DNA of 64,000 nt from Staphylococcus massiliensis CCUG 55927 (GCF_000298075.1 NZ_JH815593.1:375849-439848); one strand, 5' to 3'. Shown: positions 28,597 through 40,052, counted from the stretch's first letter. Notes: a model not told the origin generated them from the letters alone. Program-made: numbers and translations.

Positions 28597-29557
28597 AAAT
28601 GATGTATTAAATGTATTGTATCAGCACCAACCTGAATTCGTTTCAGGCCAATTTATTGCTGAGCAACTTAAAATATCAAGAACCTCAGTTAAAAAGGTTA
28701 TTGACCGTTTGAAAAATGATGGATGTGAAATTGAATCGATTCATAACAAGGGACACCATTTGGTAAATCTTCCAGATAAATGGTATGAGACGCTTGTTGA
28801 TCGACTTATCCAAAAATCATCACTCATCGACTATGCCGTAACGCATGAAACGGTTGATTCAACACAAATACTCGCTAAACAAGCATTAGTTGGAAATCAA
28901 GATACATTTATGGTTATCGCAGATGAACAAGTTAAAGGGAAGGGACGTTTTAACCGACCATGGGCTTCAGAAAGAGGTCTCGGTTTATGGACGTCTCTTG
29001 TATTACGTCCAAATGTGCAATTTTCAATGATTACGACATTCAACTTATTTATGTCGCTAGCAATTCGTGATGCGATTCAATCCTTTGTGGAAACAGATGT
29101 ATTTGTGAAATGGCCGAATGACATTTATATTGGTGATAAGAAGGTGTGTGGCTTTTTAACGGAGATGGTCGCAAATCATGATGGTATTGAAGCGGTTATT
29201 TGTGGCATTGGAATCAATATGAATCAACTTGGTGACCATTTCGATGAAGTTATTAAAGATAAAGCGACGTCCATTCGTCAACACAACAATGATGTATTAA
29301 TCGATCGATATGATTTCTTAGACGTGTTACTCAAGAACATCGAACACCGCTACCTACAATTTTTAAGTACGCCATTTAAAGATATTAAGGATCAATATAT
29401 GAAACATTCTAATATCTGGGACCGTACGCTTACGTTTACTGAAGGCAGCAAGCGTTTTAAAGGCGAACCTGTTTCAATCGATGATCAAGGGTTCCTTCAC
29501 GTTAAAGATGGAAACGGTGATATGCATCGTTTAATGAGTGCTGATATAGAATCTTAA
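28583..29557 (+). CDS. birA: Biotin ligase and biotin operon repressor BirA
   Basis: A 324-residue bifunctional protein. A winged-helix DNA-binding domain at residues 1-65 (GQFIAEQLKISRTSVKKVIDR) precedes the biotin-protein ligase domain with the biotinyl-AMP loop GKGRFNRPWASERGLGLW and VKWPNDIYI, then CGIGINMNQ, and a C-terminal SH3-like part. It activates biotin and attaches it to carboxylases, and represses biotin genes when biotin is plentiful. It is coupled to cca by overlap. Confidence 0.95.
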   Translation: MSKYENDVLNVLYQHQPEFVSGQFIAEQLKISRTSVKKVIDRLKNDGCEIESIHNKGHHLVNLPDKWYETLVDRLIQKSSLIDYAVTHETVDSTQILAKQALVGNQDTFMVIADEQVKGKGRFNRPWASERGLGLWTSLVLRPNVQFSMITTFNLFMSLAIRDAIQSFVETDVFVKWPNDIYIGDKKVCGFLTEMVANHDGIEAVICGIGINMNQLGDHFDEVIKDKATSIRQHNNDVLIDRYDFLDVLLKNIEHRYLQFLSTPFKDIKDQYMKHSNIWDRTLTFTEGSKRFKGEPVSIDDQGFLHVKDGNGDMHRLMSADIES

Positions 29558-29572
29558 GAGAGGAGAACAATT

Positions 29573-32275
29573 ATGGCTCAGCCGTGTTATGCCGTTGTAG
29601 ATTTAGAGACTACGGGCAATCAAATACAAACCGATGAAATCATTCAAATAGGTATAACATTCGTGAAAGGCGATGTCATCACAGGTACGTATCAATCTTT
29701 AATTAAGACGGATATCACGATTCCGCCATTTATCTCAGCGCTGACATCGATTGATAACGAAAGTTTAGCTAACGCGCCTTATTTCCATGAAATTAAAGAG
29801 GAAATTTTAAAGCAACTTCAAGGTTGTATCTTTGTCGCGCATAACGCGGATTTCGACCTGAAGTTTTTAAAGGCCTCTTTTGAAGCATGTAATATGTCAT
29901 TTGAACCGTATAAGGTCATTGATACGATGGAACTCTTTAAGATTGCGTTCCCTACTGCGAAAAGCTATCAGTTAGGTGAGCTTGCAAGTGCGCTTGATAT
30001 CCCGTTAGATCATGCACATCAAGCTGATGAAGATGCGAAGACAACCGCTTTAATCATGTTGAAAAGCTTTGATAAATTCAAAAACTTACCTTTAGATTCT
30101 AAGAAACAACTTTATTATTTAAGTAAAGCACTTAAATATGATTTAAAAGATTATTTCTTTGAATTAATCCGTCATTCTAAAGAGATTGACATTTCAAAAG
30201 ATTATGGTCAGTTCGAACAACTCATTTACAAAAAGCAAGTTGATTTAAAACTACCGAAATTTAAATTACCTCATACGTTAAAAGATATTTATGCATTAGT
30301 AGTGGAACGTTTAAATCTTAATTACCGAAGCGAACAACTTTACTTAGCAGAAACCATTTTTGAGCAACTTTTACATAATGAAAAGGCCTTAATCGAAGCT
30401 GAGTTAGGTAGCGGTAAATCTCTTGCTTATTTATTAGCTGCCTTATTATATAATCATGAAACTGATCGTCATGTAATGATATCGACGAATACGAAACTAC
30501 TTCAAAATCAGTTGTTGCATAAAGATATACCATTATTAAACGAGGCACTTGGTATCAACGTCAATGCTGCGCTCATTAAGAGTAAGAATGATTATATTTC
30601 ACTCGGTTTAATCAGCCAAATTTTGAAAGATGAAACGCATAACTACGAGGTCAGTTTATTAAAAGCCCAATTACTAATTTGGATAACCGAGACCGAAACA
30701 GGCGATATTCACGAATTAAATCTTAAAGGTGGACAAAAAGTCTACTTCGAACAAAAGGTTGAGACTTACGTGCCTGTGCCTGGCGATATTCATTATTATA
30801 ATTACATTAAACGTAACGCTAAGCACATTCAAATTGGTGTAACGAATCACGCGCACTTACTTCATCAGTCTAATGAGAATTCGATTTATCACTTATTTGA
30901 TGACTGTATCATTGATGAAGCGCACCGTTTACCAGACTATGCACTTAATCAAGTTTTATCGAAACTGACCTATAGTGACATCAAATATCAACTCGGATTA
31001 ATTGGTAAAAACGAAAATGAGAAACTACTTCAGAAGATAGACGAGCTTGAACAAAAGCGTATCTTTGAACGTATTGATATTCCACCAATTGATGTCTTTG
31101 GACTTAAAATTGACATTAATGAACTACATGAATTAACAGAAGACTTATTCGATCATATGTTAGACATTATTCATACATCACATATTTATGATGATGAAAG
31201 TAATAAGTTTCATTATGCGTTCGAATTTAATCCATCACCATTAATTCAAAAACTGACACTCATTACTCATAAAATTAATCACATTTTAGAATACTTTAAC
31301 GGAATGAGTCATAAAACAATCAAAACGACGCGTAAACAATTGCTTTATATTAACGATCAATTTAAACAAGTTTTAAAAAGTCTCAAAGCCAACCATACGT
31401 CGTTTATCGCAATTAAAAATGTAGAACAGAAATCAACGATTGAACTTATGATTAAAGATCATTCAGTTAAAGATATCTTATCCGAACGCATCATCGATAA
31501 GTTTAACGCTTTAACATTGATTTCAGGTACGCTCACGTTCAATGAATCTTTCGAGCATTTTAAAAAGTGGTTCCATAATGAGCACACCTTTAATGCATAC
31601 ATTATTAATACGAAGATGAAACGAAAGCATGAACCTAAACTTTTCATACCAAGTGATATCGAAAGTTACGATTATTCAAATATCGACGGGTATGTGATGT
31701 CTATCGTGAACTATATCGTAGAGTATGTGAACACGACGCAGGATAAATGCTTAGTGCTTTTCACAAGTTATAAAATGTTGTACATGGTCAATGAGTATCT
31801 CAATGAAATGCCTGAACTATCGGATTATGTGATATTGCATCAACAACAAAGTCAGAATAATAAAATCGTAAATCAATTTAATAAATTTGATAAATCAATC
31901 CTGCTCGGCACGAATACGTTCTTTGAAGGATTTGATTTCCAAAGCAAGGGCATTAAATGCGTGATGATTGCGAAATTGCCATTTATGAATCAGAAACATA
32001 CGAAATATTGGCTCATGCATGACGAATTTATTCACATCTTTAAAGATTATGTGCTGCCTGATGCGGTAACGCGCTTTAGACAGGGGCTAGGGCGCTTAAT
32101 TCGAAATGAGGATGATAATGGCATCGTCGTGTCGTTTGATAATCGCTTGATACATAGTCAGTATCAACAATATTTCGAATCGACGACAGCATCATTCGAC
32201 GTGATTAATAAAGACATCAATATTTTCCGAAAAGTCCTAAAAGATTTAATCCAAGACGATAGAAACAATTCTTAA
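29573..32275 (+). CDS. dinG: DinG-family protein: DEDD 3'-5' exonuclease fused to helicase-like domain
   Basis: A 900-residue protein. The N-terminal DnaQ-like exonuclease domain has [21 protein letters not shown] and the [13 protein letters not shown] site ([13 protein letters not shown]). The C-terminal superfamily 2 part has Walker [12 protein letters not shown], the DEAH box [10 protein letters not shown] and motif [17 protein letters not shown]. The XPD-type iron-sulfur cysteines of E. coli DinG are not visible, as in S. aureus DinG, which was described as a 3'-5' exonuclease rather than a helicase. The role is presumed DNA or RNA repair. Confidence 0.93.
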   Translation: MAQPCYAVVDLETTGNQIQTDEIIQIGITFVKGDVITGTYQSLIKTDITIPPFISALTSIDNESLANAPYFHEIKEEILKQLQGCIFVAHNADFDLKFLKASFEACNMSFEPYKVIDTMELFKIAFPTAKSYQLGELASALDIPLDHAHQADEDAKTTALIMLKSFDKFKNLPLDSKKQLYYLSKALKYDLKDYFFELIRHSKEIDISKDYGQFEQLIYKKQVDLKLPKFKLPHTLKDIYALVVERLNLNYRSEQLYLAETIFEQLLHNEKALIEAELGSGKSLAYLLAALLYNHETDRHVMISTNTKLLQNQLLHKDIPLLNEALGINVNAALIKSKNDYISLGLISQILKDETHNYEVSLLKAQLLIWITETETGDIHELNLKGGQKVYFEQKVETYVPVPGDIHYYNYIKRNAKHIQIGVTNHAHLLHQSNENSIYHLFDDCIIDEAHRLPDYALNQVLSKLTYSDIKYQLGLIGKNENEKLLQKIDELEQKRIFERIDIPPIDVFGLKIDINELHELTEDLFDHMLDIIHTSHIYDDESNKFHYAFEFNPSPLIQKLTLITHKINHILEYFNGMSHKTIKTTRKQLLYINDQFKQVLKSLKANHTSFIAIKNVEQKSTIELMIKDHSVKDILSERIIDKFNALTLISGTLTFNESFEHFKKWFHNEHTFNAYIINTKMKRKHEPKLFIPSDIESYDYSNIDGYVMSIVNYIVEYVNTTQDKCLVLFTSYKMLYMVNEYLNEMPELSDYVILHQQQSQNNKIVNQFNKFDKSILLGTNTFFEGFDFQSKGIKCVMIAKLPFMNQKHTKYWLMHDEFIHIFKDYVLPDAVTRFRQGLGRLIRNEDDNGIVVSFDNRLIHSQYQQYFESTTASFDVINKDINIFRKVLKDLIQDDRNNS

Positions 32276-32339
32276 TCTAGAAGTTACGCAGTGATTTTGT
32301 TAAACTAAAGAAGAGTATTTTATAAATAGGAGACTGGTT

Positions 32340-33632
32340 ATGAAAACGACAATTAGAGAAGCTAAAAAATATATCGACCAAGAAGTAACAATTGGTGCTT
32401 GGCTTACAAATAAACGTTCAAGCGGTAAAATTGCATTCTTACAATTACGTGATGGTACAGGTTTCATGCAAGGTGTTGTAGTGAAATCTGAAGTTTCAGA
32501 GGACGTATTCCAAACTGCGAAAGACATCACGCAAGAATCTTCAATGTACATCACAGGTACGATTACAGAAGATAACCGTTCTGATCTAGGTTATGAAATG
32601 CAAGTGAAATCAATTGAAATTATTCACGAAGCAAGTGATTATCCGATCACACCTAAAAACCATGGTACTGAGTTCTTAATGGACCACAGACACTTATGGT
32701 TACGTTCTAAGAGACAACATGCGGTTATGACAATCCGTAATGAAATCATTCGTGCAACATACGAATTCTTTAATGAAAATGGATTCACTAAAATTGACCC
32801 ACCAATTTTAACAGCAAGTGCGCCAGAAGGTACAAGTGAATTATTCCATACTAAATACTTTGATGAAGATGCATACCTTTCACAAAGTGGTCAGCTATAC
32901 CTTGAAGCTGCAGCAATGGCATTCGGTAAAGTATTCTCATTCGGGCCAACGTTCCGTGCTGAAAAGTCTAAAACAAGACGTCACTTAATTGAGTTCTGGA
33001 TGATCGAACCTGAAATGGCGTTTACGAACCATGATGAAAGCTTAAAAGTACAAGAAGAATACGTTGCGCACGTTGTTCAATCTGTACTTAAGAATTGTAA
33101 AATTGAACTTAATATTTTAGATCGTGACACTTCAAAACTTGAGAAAATCAAAGCACCATTCCCACGCATTACGTATGATGATGCGATTGAATTCTTAAAA
33201 GAAGAAGGCTTTGACGATATCGAATGGGGCGAAGATTTCGGTGCACCACACGAAACGGCTATCGCTAACCATTATGACTTACCAGTATTCATCGTGAACT
33301 ACCCAACTAAGATTAAGCCATTCTACATGCAACCAAACCCTGAGAACGAAGACACAGTACTATGTGCTGACTTAATAGCACCTGAAGGTTATGGTGAAAT
33401 CATTGGTGGTTCAGAACGTATTAATGATGCTGAATTACTTGATCAACGTATCGATGAACACGGTTTAGATAAAGAAAGCTATAACTATTATTTAGATTTA
33501 CGTAAATACGGAAGCGTACCACACAGTGGCTTTGGTTTAGGTTTAGAACGCACAGTTGCTTGGATTTCAGGCGTTGAACACGTTCGTGAAACATCACCAT
33601 TCCCACGCTTATTAAACCGTTTATATCCATAA
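32340..33632 (+). CDS. asnS: Asparaginyl-tRNA synthetase
   Basis: A 430-residue class IIb aminoacyl-tRNA synthetase charging tRNA-Asn. The N-terminal OB-fold anticodon domain ([20 protein letters not shown]) is followed by motif 2 ([20 protein letters not shown]) and motif 3 ([15 protein letters not shown]). The length equals S. aureus AsnS. The 64-base gap after dinG is too short for a T-box leader and shows none. A hairpin with weak T tract follows. dnaD lies next, the conserved asnS-dnaD-nth order. Confidence 0.96.
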   Translation: MKTTIREAKKYIDQEVTIGAWLTNKRSSGKIAFLQLRDGTGFMQGVVVKSEVSEDVFQTAKDITQESSMYITGTITEDNRSDLGYEMQVKSIEIIHEASDYPITPKNHGTEFLMDHRHLWLRSKRQHAVMTIRNEIIRATYEFFNENGFTKIDPPILTASAPEGTSELFHTKYFDEDAYLSQSGQLYLEAAAMAFGKVFSFGPTFRAEKSKTRRHLIEFWMIEPEMAFTNHDESLKVQEEYVAHVVQSVLKNCKIELNILDRDTSKLEKIKAPFPRITYDDAIEFLKEEGFDDIEWGEDFGAPHETAIANHYDLPVFIVNYPTKIKPFYMQPNPENEDTVLCADLIAPEGYGEIIGGSERINDAELLDQRIDEHGLDKESYNYYLDLRKYGSVPHSGFGLGLERTVAWISGVEHVRETSPFPRLLNRLYP

Positions 33633-33660
33633 TCAATGTCGACATAAAAATAGTGTTAAA

Positions 33661-33694
33661 GAGCCAGGGACTTAGTACGTTTCCCTGGCTTATT
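33661..33694 (+). terminator. Terminator of asnS
   Basis: AGCCAGGGA / TCCCTGGCT, nine perfect pairs with an 11-base loop, followed by TATTATAT rather than a clean T run. Confidence 0.65.
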
Positions 33695-33740
33695 ATATAG
33701 GGCGCACGTACCTAATCCTAATGAATATTGAGGTGAGCTT

Positions 33741-34427
33741 ATGCATACTAAATTTTTAAAAGAACGTCCGCTCGTGATACATCATATGCTTTTAAATCAT
33801 TACAACGAGCTAGGCATCAACGAACAAGACTTCGTGATATTACTCAAATTGATATATGCTTACGACGTGACGAATAAACAGCCGTCTATACTTACGCTTC
33901 AACAAGGTACGACGCTTGAAGAGCGTGAAATCACCGCTATTATTCAAAAGCTCATCCAACGTGATCTTCTTGATCTGAGTGTTCATAAAGATGATGAAGG
34001 TAAATTCTCTGAGTACATGAACTTAGAGGGCTTTTACGAGAAGCTATCGGAAATCATGAAGAAGGATATTTCTGAAGATCACCATAAGAAGAAAGAGATC
34101 GACTTTAAAACACTCTTCCAACAATTCGAACAATCGTTTTCAAGACCGCTATCTCCTATAGAAATTGAAACGTTGAATCAATGGATTGATGTCGATCAAC
34201 ATGGTAATGAATTGATTCTACAAGCTTTGAATGAAGCTGAATCTAACCAAAAGCTGAGTATGAAGTATATTGATCGGATACTGCTGAACTGGAAGAAGAA
34301 TAATGTTGAGACGATTGAGCAATCGAAGCAGGTGAGTCGTGCGTTTAATCAACCTGAAATGCAGCATAAAGTTAAGAAAATACCGAAATTTGATTGGCTG
34401 AATGGGGAGAATCCGTATGATAAGTAA
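33741..34427 (+). CDS. dnaD: DNA replication initiation protein DnaD
   Basis: A 228-residue primosomal protein with an N-terminal winged-helix oligomerisation domain (about 1-100) and a C-terminal DnaB_2/DnaD domain (about 115-205; FEQSFSRPLSPIEIETLNQW and the YIDRILLNWKK helix). It remodels DNA for helicase loading with DnaB and DnaI in Firmicutes. The stop overlaps the nth start by 11 bases. Confidence 0.94.
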   Translation: MHTKFLKERPLVIHHMLLNHYNELGINEQDFVILLKLIYAYDVTNKQPSILTLQQGTTLEEREITAIIQKLIQRDLLDLSVHKDDEGKFSEYMNLEGFYEKLSEIMKKDISEDHHKKKEIDFKTLFQQFEQSFSRPLSPIEIETLNQWIDVDQHGNELILQALNEAESNQKLSMKYIDRILLNWKKNNVETIEQSKQVSRAFNQPEMQHKVKKIPKFDWLNGENPYDK

Positions 34428-35079
34428 GAAAAAAGCGTTAGAAATGTTAGATGTCATCGATGACATGTTTCCGGATGCTGAATGTGAATTGAGGCATGAG
34501 AATCCGTTCGAATTAACGATTGCTGTACTCTTATCAGCTCAGTGTACGGACAAACTTGTGAACAAGGTAACGGCGTCGCTCTTTGAAAAGTACAAGACAC
34601 CCGAGGATTATTTAGCGGTTGAACTTGAGGAATTGCAGGATGACATTCGTTCAATTGGCCTCTATCGTAACAAGTCTAAGAATATTCGAAAGTTGTGTGC
34701 GTCACTTCTTGAAAAGTTCGACGGTAAAGTTCCTGAAACCCATGCTGAGTTAGAAAGCTTAGCAGGTGTTGGTCGTAAGACAGCAAATGTTGTGATGAGT
34801 GTCGCATTTGGAGAACCTTCTTTAGCGGTAGATACGCATGTAGAACGTGTTTCAAAGCGTTTAGGTATTTGTCGCTATAAAGATAATGTGCGTGAAGTGG
34901 AACGTAAACTTACATCGAATATACCGCGCGAACAATGGACGAAGAGTCATCATCAGCTTATCTTCTTCGGTAGGTATCATTGCCTAGCTAAAAAACCGAA
35001 ATGTAGTGAGTGTCCATTGCTACAAGATTGTAGAGAAGGGCAAAAGCGTTATCGTGCAAGTTTAAGGGAGTCATCTTAA
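34417..35079 (+). CDS. nth: Endonuclease III
   Basis: A 220-residue DNA glycosylase/AP lyase for oxidised pyrimidines. The helix-hairpin-helix LAGVGRKTANVV carries the catalytic lysine, and AVDTHVERVS carries the catalytic aspartate. The C-terminal [4Fe-4S] site is Cys-x6-Cys-x2-Cys-x5-Cys (CLAKKPKCSECPLLQDC). The start is ATG 34417 with GGGGAG seven bases upstream, giving the N-terminus MISKKKALEML typical for staphylococci; the frame is open from 34402. It is coupled to dnaD and to the next gene (TAATG). Confidence 0.96.
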   Translation: MISKKKALEMLDVIDDMFPDAECELRHENPFELTIAVLLSAQCTDKLVNKVTASLFEKYKTPEDYLAVELEELQDDIRSIGLYRNKSKNIRKLCASLLEKFDGKVPETHAELESLAGVGRKTANVVMSVAFGEPSLAVDTHVERVSKRLGICRYKDNVREVERKLTSNIPREQWTKSHHQLIFFGRYHCLAKKPKCSECPLLQDCREGQKRYRASLRESS

Positions 35080-35402
35080 TGTTTAAGGAAAAGTTTAGTC
35101 AATTAGAAAGTGAATTAGATGAAATGAGTAAGTTGCGTCAATTGAAGACTGAATCAGGTAAAGCATTACTCGATCAATACTTCGACTTATTAATGGCGTA
35201 CTTTAAGGATATTAATGAAATTGAGGATTATGATGCGGCGCGTATAGATGCGTTGCCTGTAGTGCCAATGAACTTTGAAGAACGATTATCATATATCGAA
35301 TTGCGTAAGCATCACTTTATGGGTTATCAACAAATGAAGACGATGAAACAGGAATTGATTAAGATGAATGCGTCGTATCAAATTCGTAAAAAGCGTCAGT
35401 GA
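35079..35402 (+). CDS. ypoC: YpoC-family protein of unknown function
   Basis: A 107-residue, mostly helical, charged protein without signal peptide or membrane segment. Its start overlaps the nth stop by one base (TAATG). Position after nth and before the class A penicillin-binding protein matches Bacillus ypoC. The segment IDALPVVPMNFEERLSYIELRKHHFMGY is its most distinctive part. Function is not known. Confidence 0.82.
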   Translation: MFKEKFSQLESELDEMSKLRQLKTESGKALLDQYFDLLMAYFKDINEIEDYDAARIDALPVVPMNFEERLSYIELRKHHFMGYQQMKTMKQELIKMNASYQIRKKRQ

Positions 35403-35426
35403 TAGAGAAGAATAAGCGTATATGAA

Positions 35427-35453
35427 AAAGACCAGGCTCAATGCCTGGTCTTT
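35427..35453. terminator. Bidirectional terminator between ypoC and pbp2
   Basis: AAAGACCAGGC, loop TCAAT, GCCTGGTCTTT: 11 perfect pairs with A and T runs at the ends. It serves both converging genes. Confidence 0.92.
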
Positions 35454-35463
35454 AATTATGTCG

Positions 35464-37887
35464 TTAACCCGCTTGCTGTGACTGACCGTTTTGAGGTCGG
35501 GTGGATGTTTGCGGTGTTGTCGACTGTTGATTTTGAGAATTTTGATTACCTTGGTTGCTACCATTTTGTTGCTGACTTTGGTTACCTTGTTGTGTAGCCC
35601 CAGCTGGCTTTTGGTTCTGAGATTGTCTTTGAGATTGACCTTGTTGTTGTGACTGAGTCGTACCTTGTTGCTGTTGGTTCTGAGTAGTAGCACTTGATCC
35701 ATTAGAACTATTTGATGACTCTGAGCTGCTGTCGCTTTCAGATGAATCAGATTCTTCACTTGATTCGTCAGATGATGGAACTGAGCTAGTACTGTTACCA
35801 AAGTTTGAGTTAGGTGATGATTTTGTTTTATTGTCTGTAGTTGAACTATCTTTGTTACCAGCAATATTGTAGTTAGGGTAGCTACCTTCAACTGAAGCTG
35901 GTTTCTTGTAATCTTGACCATCTTTAGGGTTAACTTCACTCATAACATCTTGAAGTAATCCTTGTGGTAAGACTTGTTCATCATGACCAACAAATGAGTT
36001 TTCACCGTATGGTTTAACTTTATCAAAGCCCATCCACACTGACATTGAATATTTCGGTGTGAAACCGTTTATCCAAACGTCTTTTGCGGCAGAATCTGGT
36101 AAGTTATATTGGTCATAAATTTGTTGCGCATAAGTACCAGTACCTGTCTTAGCTGCTAAGTTAATGCCTGGTACGCCTTTACCAAACGCAGAGCCGTATG
36201 GTTCGAATGTACCTTTAAGCATTTCAGCTAACATGAAGGCTGTTGAATCTTTCATTGCCTTATTACTTGAGTGTTCAAATTCGATTGTATCACCGTCAGC
36301 GTCCACAACTTTTTGAATTGAGTGCGCTTTGTTGTACTCACCGCCGTTAGCGATTGCCGCGTAGGCAGAAGCAAGTTCAGTAGGTGAGAATTCAGATGAT
36401 GAACCACCAAGTACATCAGAAGGGCCGATATCTTTAGATTGATATTCAAGTCCAACTTTTTCAGCAAATTTAACTGGTGCGCCATTACCTGCATGGTCCT
36501 TAACTTCTTGCCATGTCTTGAGTGCAGGAACGTTGAAACTTTGTCTTAACGCGTCAAAGGCAGAAACTTCACCGTGACCTTTTTGGTCGTAGTTTTTGAA
36601 GATGCCTCCGTTAATGTTAATTTGGTCTTCGTCCTGGATCTTATGGTTTGTTGCCCAGTTCATGTTTTCAATGGCTGGTCCATAAGCTAAGAATGGTTTT
36701 AATAAAGAACCAGTAGGGTGAACATCTGTAGCCATGTTACGTTCTACAACGTCTTTATAATCACGGCCACCTGAAATCGCGACTAATTCACCAGTTTCAC
36801 TATCAACAATAGTGGCACCAACTTTTTGGTCATCGTTCTTATAATAAGAACCGTTATTAACTTTGTCTTGTAAAGAGTTTTGAACATTTTTGTCCATGTT
36901 CGTGTAGATCTTAATACCACTGTTCATAACGTCTTGAAGATTTTTACCTTTGTATTCTTCGTTAGACATTAACTCTTGTTTCACAAAGTTAATATATGAT
37001 GCATATTGCTTAGAATCTTCATCTTCAGGTTGAATTTGACGATCTTTAGCTGTACGTTCTACAAGGTTTTTGTCGATAGGTGTTTCTTGTGCTTCCTTCA
37101 TTTGCTTCTTAGAAATACGTCCGTGCATTTCCATCAGATGTAATACTGTGTCTTTACGCTTTTCAGCACGATCTGGATGGTCATAAACGTTGTTGTAAGA
37201 AGGTACTTGAGGTAAACCAGCTAAGTATGCAGATTCAGCAAGATTTAAGTCTTTTAAATCTTTATCAAAATAGTACTTAGCAGCGGCTTTAACACCATGT
37301 ACACCATCGTTGTAGTAAATCTTGTTTAAGTACATTTCGAAAATTTCATCTTTACTATATTCTTGCTCTAAACGGTAAGATAGATAAGCTTCTTGTGCTT
37401 TACGTCCGATAGACTTTTCATTCGTTAGGAACGAACGTTTAACAACTTGTTGTGTAAGCGTTGAAGCACCTTGAGAACCGAATCCACCTGTAACGTTCTT
37501 AAGAACTGCGCCGAATAAACGTTTATAGTCTAATGCACCATGGTCATAGAAGCGATTATCCTCAGTTGCTAATACAGCATCTTTCATTTGCTGTGGTACT
37601 TCATCGATATCAACACGTGCACGACGCTGACCGTCGTCCATGGTCTTAACCAGTTCTCCGTTCCTGTCATAAATTTTTGCCGGTATATTATCTTGTAACT
37701 TAGAATCACTAAAAGCTGGAGCTTTCCAAGCATAATAAGCAAAAAGTAATATACCTAACAACATTAAGACTAAGAAGGCTAAGAACAAGAATCCTAGAAT
37801 CTTAATTATCGTCCTCTTAATGTTTTTATTCTGTTTTTTACCGGACTTCGACTTATTTGAACGCGAAGTCCTATTCTTTTGGCTCAT
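35464..37887 (-). CDS. pbp2: Penicillin-binding protein 2, bifunctional, with long Ser/Gln-rich tail
   Basis: An 807-residue class A penicillin-binding protein. It has a basic cytoplasmic N-terminus, a membrane segment near 28-52, a GT51 glycosyltransferase domain with catalytic Glu109 ([14 protein letters not shown]) and [13 protein letters not shown], and a transpeptidase domain with Ser394 (TGSLLKPF) and KTGTG. It polymerises and cross-links peptidoglycan; in methicillin-resistant S. aureus the PBP2 glycosyltransferase cooperates with PBP2a. The last roughly 135 residues are low-complexity: a Ser/Asp/Glu-rich stretch, then a Gln/Asn/Ser-rich stretch. S. aureus PBP2 is about 727 residues, so the tail is longer here. 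It is coupled to recU by a four-base overlap. Confidence 0.95.
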   Translation of the reverse strand: MSQKNRTSRSNKSKSGKKQNKNIKRTIIKILGFLFLAFLVLMLLGILLFAYYAWKAPAFSDSKLQDNIPAKIYDRNGELVKTMDDGQRRARVDIDEVPQQMKDAVLATEDNRFYDHGALDYKRLFGAVLKNVTGGFGSQGASTLTQQVVKRSFLTNEKSIGRKAQEAYLSYRLEQEYSKDEIFEMYLNKIYYNDGVHGVKAAAKYYFDKDLKDLNLAESAYLAGLPQVPSYNNVYDHPDRAEKRKDTVLHLMEMHGRISKKQMKEAQETPIDKNLVERTAKDRQIQPEDEDSKQYASYINFVKQELMSNEEYKGKNLQDVMNSGIKIYTNMDKNVQNSLQDKVNNGSYYKNDDQKVGATIVDSETGELVAISGGRDYKDVVERNMATDVHPTGSLLKPFLAYGPAIENMNWATNHKIQDEDQININGGIFKNYDQKGHGEVSAFDALRQSFNVPALKTWQEVKDHAGNGAPVKFAEKVGLEYQSKDIGPSDVLGGSSSEFSPTELASAYAAIANGGEYNKAHSIQKVVDADGDTIEFEHSSNKAMKDSTAFMLAEMLKGTFEPYGSAFGKGVPGINLAAKTGTGTYAQQIYDQYNLPDSAAKDVWINGFTPKYSMSVWMGFDKVKPYGENSFVGHDEQVLPQGLLQDVMSEVNPKDGQDYKKPASVEGSYPNYNIAGNKDSSTTDNKTKSSPNSNFGNSTSSVPSSDESSEESDSSESDSSSESSNSSNGSSATTQNQQQQGTTQSQQQGQSQRQSQNQKPAGATQQGNQSQQQNGSNQGNQNSQNQQSTTPQTSTRPQNGQSQQAG

Positions 37888-38510
37888 AAGCGGTCCTCAC
37901 TTTCATCTAATATCAACTTATCAACTGCATTAAGATAGTTTAATCGTGGTTGATACTGATAAGGAATATGGTAACCATTTTCTCTGATTTCTTCAACCGA
38001 AATAGACTTCTTGACATCGTTTAAAAAACGTTGCCAAAATGGTAAAAACTTCCTATAAGATATTAAATAAACTTCATTTAAGCTTTTGAAACGTATCATT
38101 AAAAAGACAATCGCTTTTTGCTGATAAACCGCTTCCATATGCGACACTTGATGGTCGTGAATATTATTCAAAGGGAAGGAGGTTTTGTTCTTTGTTTCCT
38201 TAGCTTCGAAGTCAATGTAATATCCATTATAAATACCATTATAGTCGGTTGTAGAAGGGGTCCTGAAGTATGCTTCTCTTATGACAGCTTTACTACGCAT
38301 CGGATAGTCGACATTAACAATTTGAACCGGAGTCGGTTTTTTATGTATGACTGCTCGGTTAGTCTCTCGGTAATATTTATTCGATTTCTCGATATCCGAT
38401 TCTAAAGACATACCTCTACCACCATATTTAATGTTACGTGACTGGGACTGCTTTTTCATTCCGTCCTGAGTCCGATTTCTTAAAAATGGCTTCCCATTAG
38501 GATAATTCAT
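37884..38510 (-). CDS. recU: Holliday junction resolvase RecU
   Basis: A 208-residue endonuclease resolving Holliday junctions in recombination and chromosome segregation. The catalytic core is visible: [34 protein letters not shown] (acidic metal ligands and Lys) and [12 protein letters not shown] start it at ATG 38510, giving MNYPNGKPF as in S. aureus. Two GTG codons upstream (38522, 38519) extend the frame by four residues. recU-pbp2 is a conserved pair linking cell wall and recombination genes. Confidence 0.94.
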   Translation of the reverse strand: MNYPNGKPFLRNRTQDGMKKQSQSRNIKYGGRGMSLESDIEKSNKYYRETNRAVIHKKPTPVQIVNVDYPMRSKAVIREAYFRTPSTTDYNGIYNGYYIDFEAKETKNKTSFPLNNIHDHQVSHMEAVYQQKAIVFLMIRFKSLNEVYLISYRKFLPFWQRFLNDVKKSISVEEIRENGYHIPYQYQPRLNYLNAVDKLILDESEDRL

Positions 38511-38555
38511 TTGTTTCACCACGCATTATTAATGGTTCATCCGATCACACGTATA

Positions 38556-38624
38556 TTCAAATACATATTTTATTTATATATTTATCGTTCTTTATATTTC
38601 TATGTAAACGCATATGTATTTGAA
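38556..38624. promoter_or_regulatory. 13-base perfect inverted repeat in the divergent recU/yppE region
   Basis: TTCAAATACATAT (38556-38568) and ATATGTATTTGAA (38612-38624), 13 perfect pairs with a 43-base AT-rich loop; an outer CGTAT/ATACG pair (about 38550 and 38632) extends it. It lies between divergent genes where both promoters are expected. It may be a pair of operator half sites or a cruciform. Confidence 0.6.
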
Positions 38625-38768
38625 CATAATAATACGAATCGGCAAATTTATTATAGCATTTTTAATAGAGAATACATATCTACTTACACAATTTTTAACG
38701 AAGCATTTGATACAACTAGGTTATAGACACTGATATATGATAAATTATTGTTAAAAGGAGGGTGAAAG

Positions 38769-39110
38769 ATGGATAGGCACGTGCTTAAAGAACTACAAGT
38801 CATTCTCGATGAAATCTTTCAACGCTTCACCTCATCAAAAGAAGGGCACGCGTACGACTTTTACAAAGAAGTGGTACCTTACACAAAAGAGGTTGATGCT
38901 AAATTAGACCTTTTAATAGAAGAAAAACAAAACATCGTCGAATTACCTTACATGAATCCGATGAAATTCGATAACTTTATCGAGCATTTTAAAGAATTGA
39001 CCGTCGAATGTCATTTCGATAAGAGTCGAAAGCTATTTATTGAAAAGCACAAAGCTGTGACTTATGATTTAAACTATATTCAACAACATTTAGGTGATAT
39101 CGATGTATAA
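38769..39110 (+). CDS. yppE: DUF1798 family protein (YppE)
   Basis: A 113-residue helical protein of the DUF1798/YppE family. Aromatic and acidic residues around [17 protein letters not shown] and the C-terminal [19 protein letters not shown] match the family pattern. Function is unknown; structures of the family show a helical bundle. It has a good AGGAGGG ribosome site and overlaps the next gene by eight bases, so the two are probably co-translated. Confidence 0.82.
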   Translation: MDRHVLKELQVILDEIFQRFTSSKEGHAYDFYKEVVPYTKEVDAKLDLLIEEKQNIVELPYMNPMKFDNFIEHFKELTVECHFDKSRKLFIEKHKAVTYDLNYIQQHLGDIDV

Positions 39111-39660
39111 GACCGCTTACTTTACGGGATATAAACCATTTGAGCTTAATATATTTAATGATAATTGTGATGAAGTTAAATATTTAAAAAAGTTTATCAG
39201 AAACAAATTAATCACTTATATTGAAGAAGGTCTGGAATGGGTGCTAACGCAAGGGCAGCTTGGTATCGAAATGTGGGTCGCTCAGACCGTTATTGAACTT
39301 AAAGAGGAATATCCGCAAATTAAACTTGGTATCATCACACCATTCGAAGAGGTAACGGCAAAGTGGAATGAAGAGAACACCCTTAAGTTTGAACAAGTCG
39401 CTTCAAAGGCTGATTACGTGAATAGTATTTATCACGCACCATACCAAGGTCCGCACCAATTTAAAGCTTGCGATCAGTTTATGCTTGATCACACAGACCT
39501 AACTATTATGATATATGACGATGAAATGGAAGGAAGCCCTAAATACTTCAAAAGACTCTTAGTTGATTTTGTTGAAAAAACAAATTATACTTATGATATT
39601 GTCACATTTGATGAAATCACTGATTTCATCAACGATTTGCAATGGTCAAATGAACAATAG
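39103..39660 (+). CDS. ypsA: DUF1273/SLOG family protein (YpsA)
   Basis: A 185-residue protein with the DUF1273 Rossmann-like (SLOG) fold: [13 protein letters not shown] at the N-terminus, [16 protein letters not shown] in the nucleotide site, and [18 protein letters not shown]. The conserved Gly and Glu of the family are in place. In Bacillus and S. aureus YpsA has been linked to cell division and it sits next to GpsB, as here. The ligand is not established. The start is ATG 39103, six bases after AGGTG. Confidence 0.88.
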   Translation: MYKTAYFTGYKPFELNIFNDNCDEVKYLKKFIRNKLITYIEEGLEWVLTQGQLGIEMWVAQTVIELKEEYPQIKLGIITPFEEVTAKWNEENTLKFEQVASKADYVNSIYHAPYQGPHQFKACDQFMLDHTDLTIMIYDDEMEGSPKYFKRLLVDFVEKTNYTYDIVTFDEITDFINDLQWSNEQ

Positions 39661-39682
39661 TTTTGAATGAGGTGGAGAAATT

Positions 39683-40009
39683 ATGTCAGAAGTTTCATTA
39701 AAGTTAACTGCTAAAGATATTTATGAAAAAGATTTTGAAAAGACAATGGTAAGAGGATATCGTCCAGAAGAGGTTGATGCCTTTTTAGATGATATTATTG
39801 CAGATTACCAAAAAATGTCTGATCTTAACAACGAAGTAATTAAGTTATCAGAAGAAAACAATAAACTAAAAAAAGAGATTGAAGATTTAAGATTACGTGT
39901 TGCTTCAAGCAGACCTCAAGATAATAAAGCATTCTCAGGTAACAACTCTGGCAACGTTGACCTCTTAAAACGCATTTCTAATTTAGAAAAAGCTGTATTC
40001 GGTAAGTAA
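39683..40009 (+). CDS. gpsB: Cell division protein GpsB
   Basis: A 108-residue DivIVA-like coiled-coil protein. The N-terminal membrane-binding motif ([20 protein letters not shown], then [11 protein letters not shown]) is nearly canonical; a coiled coil follows (about 30-72) and a short C-terminal hexamerisation segment ([14 protein letters not shown]). GpsB coordinates septal and peripheral wall synthesis with PBPs and FtsZ. ATG 39683 has AGGTGG upstream. The RNase P RNA gene follows, as in Bacillus. Confidence 0.95.
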   Translation: MSEVSLKLTAKDIYEKDFEKTMVRGYRPEEVDAFLDDIIADYQKMSDLNNEVIKLSEENNKLKKEIEDLRLRVASSRPQDNKAFSGNNSGNVDLLKRISNLEKAVFGK

Positions 40010-40052
40010 TACACTTTCTTTAGATGCGATACAGTACATAGGACTTTTAGTC

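Noticed and set aside
32276..32339. T-box leader before asnS
   Set aside because: The gap is only 64 bases and lacks the T-box sequence and a terminator.
35289..35939. Minus-strand 216-codon frame over the ypoC/pbp2 3' region
   Set aside because: It is a shifted frame of the Gln-rich repeats of pbp2 and crosses the terminator between ypoC and pbp2.
38118..38405. Plus-strand 95-codon frame inside recU
   Set aside because: Antisense to conserved catalytic residues of recU and without a ribosome site.
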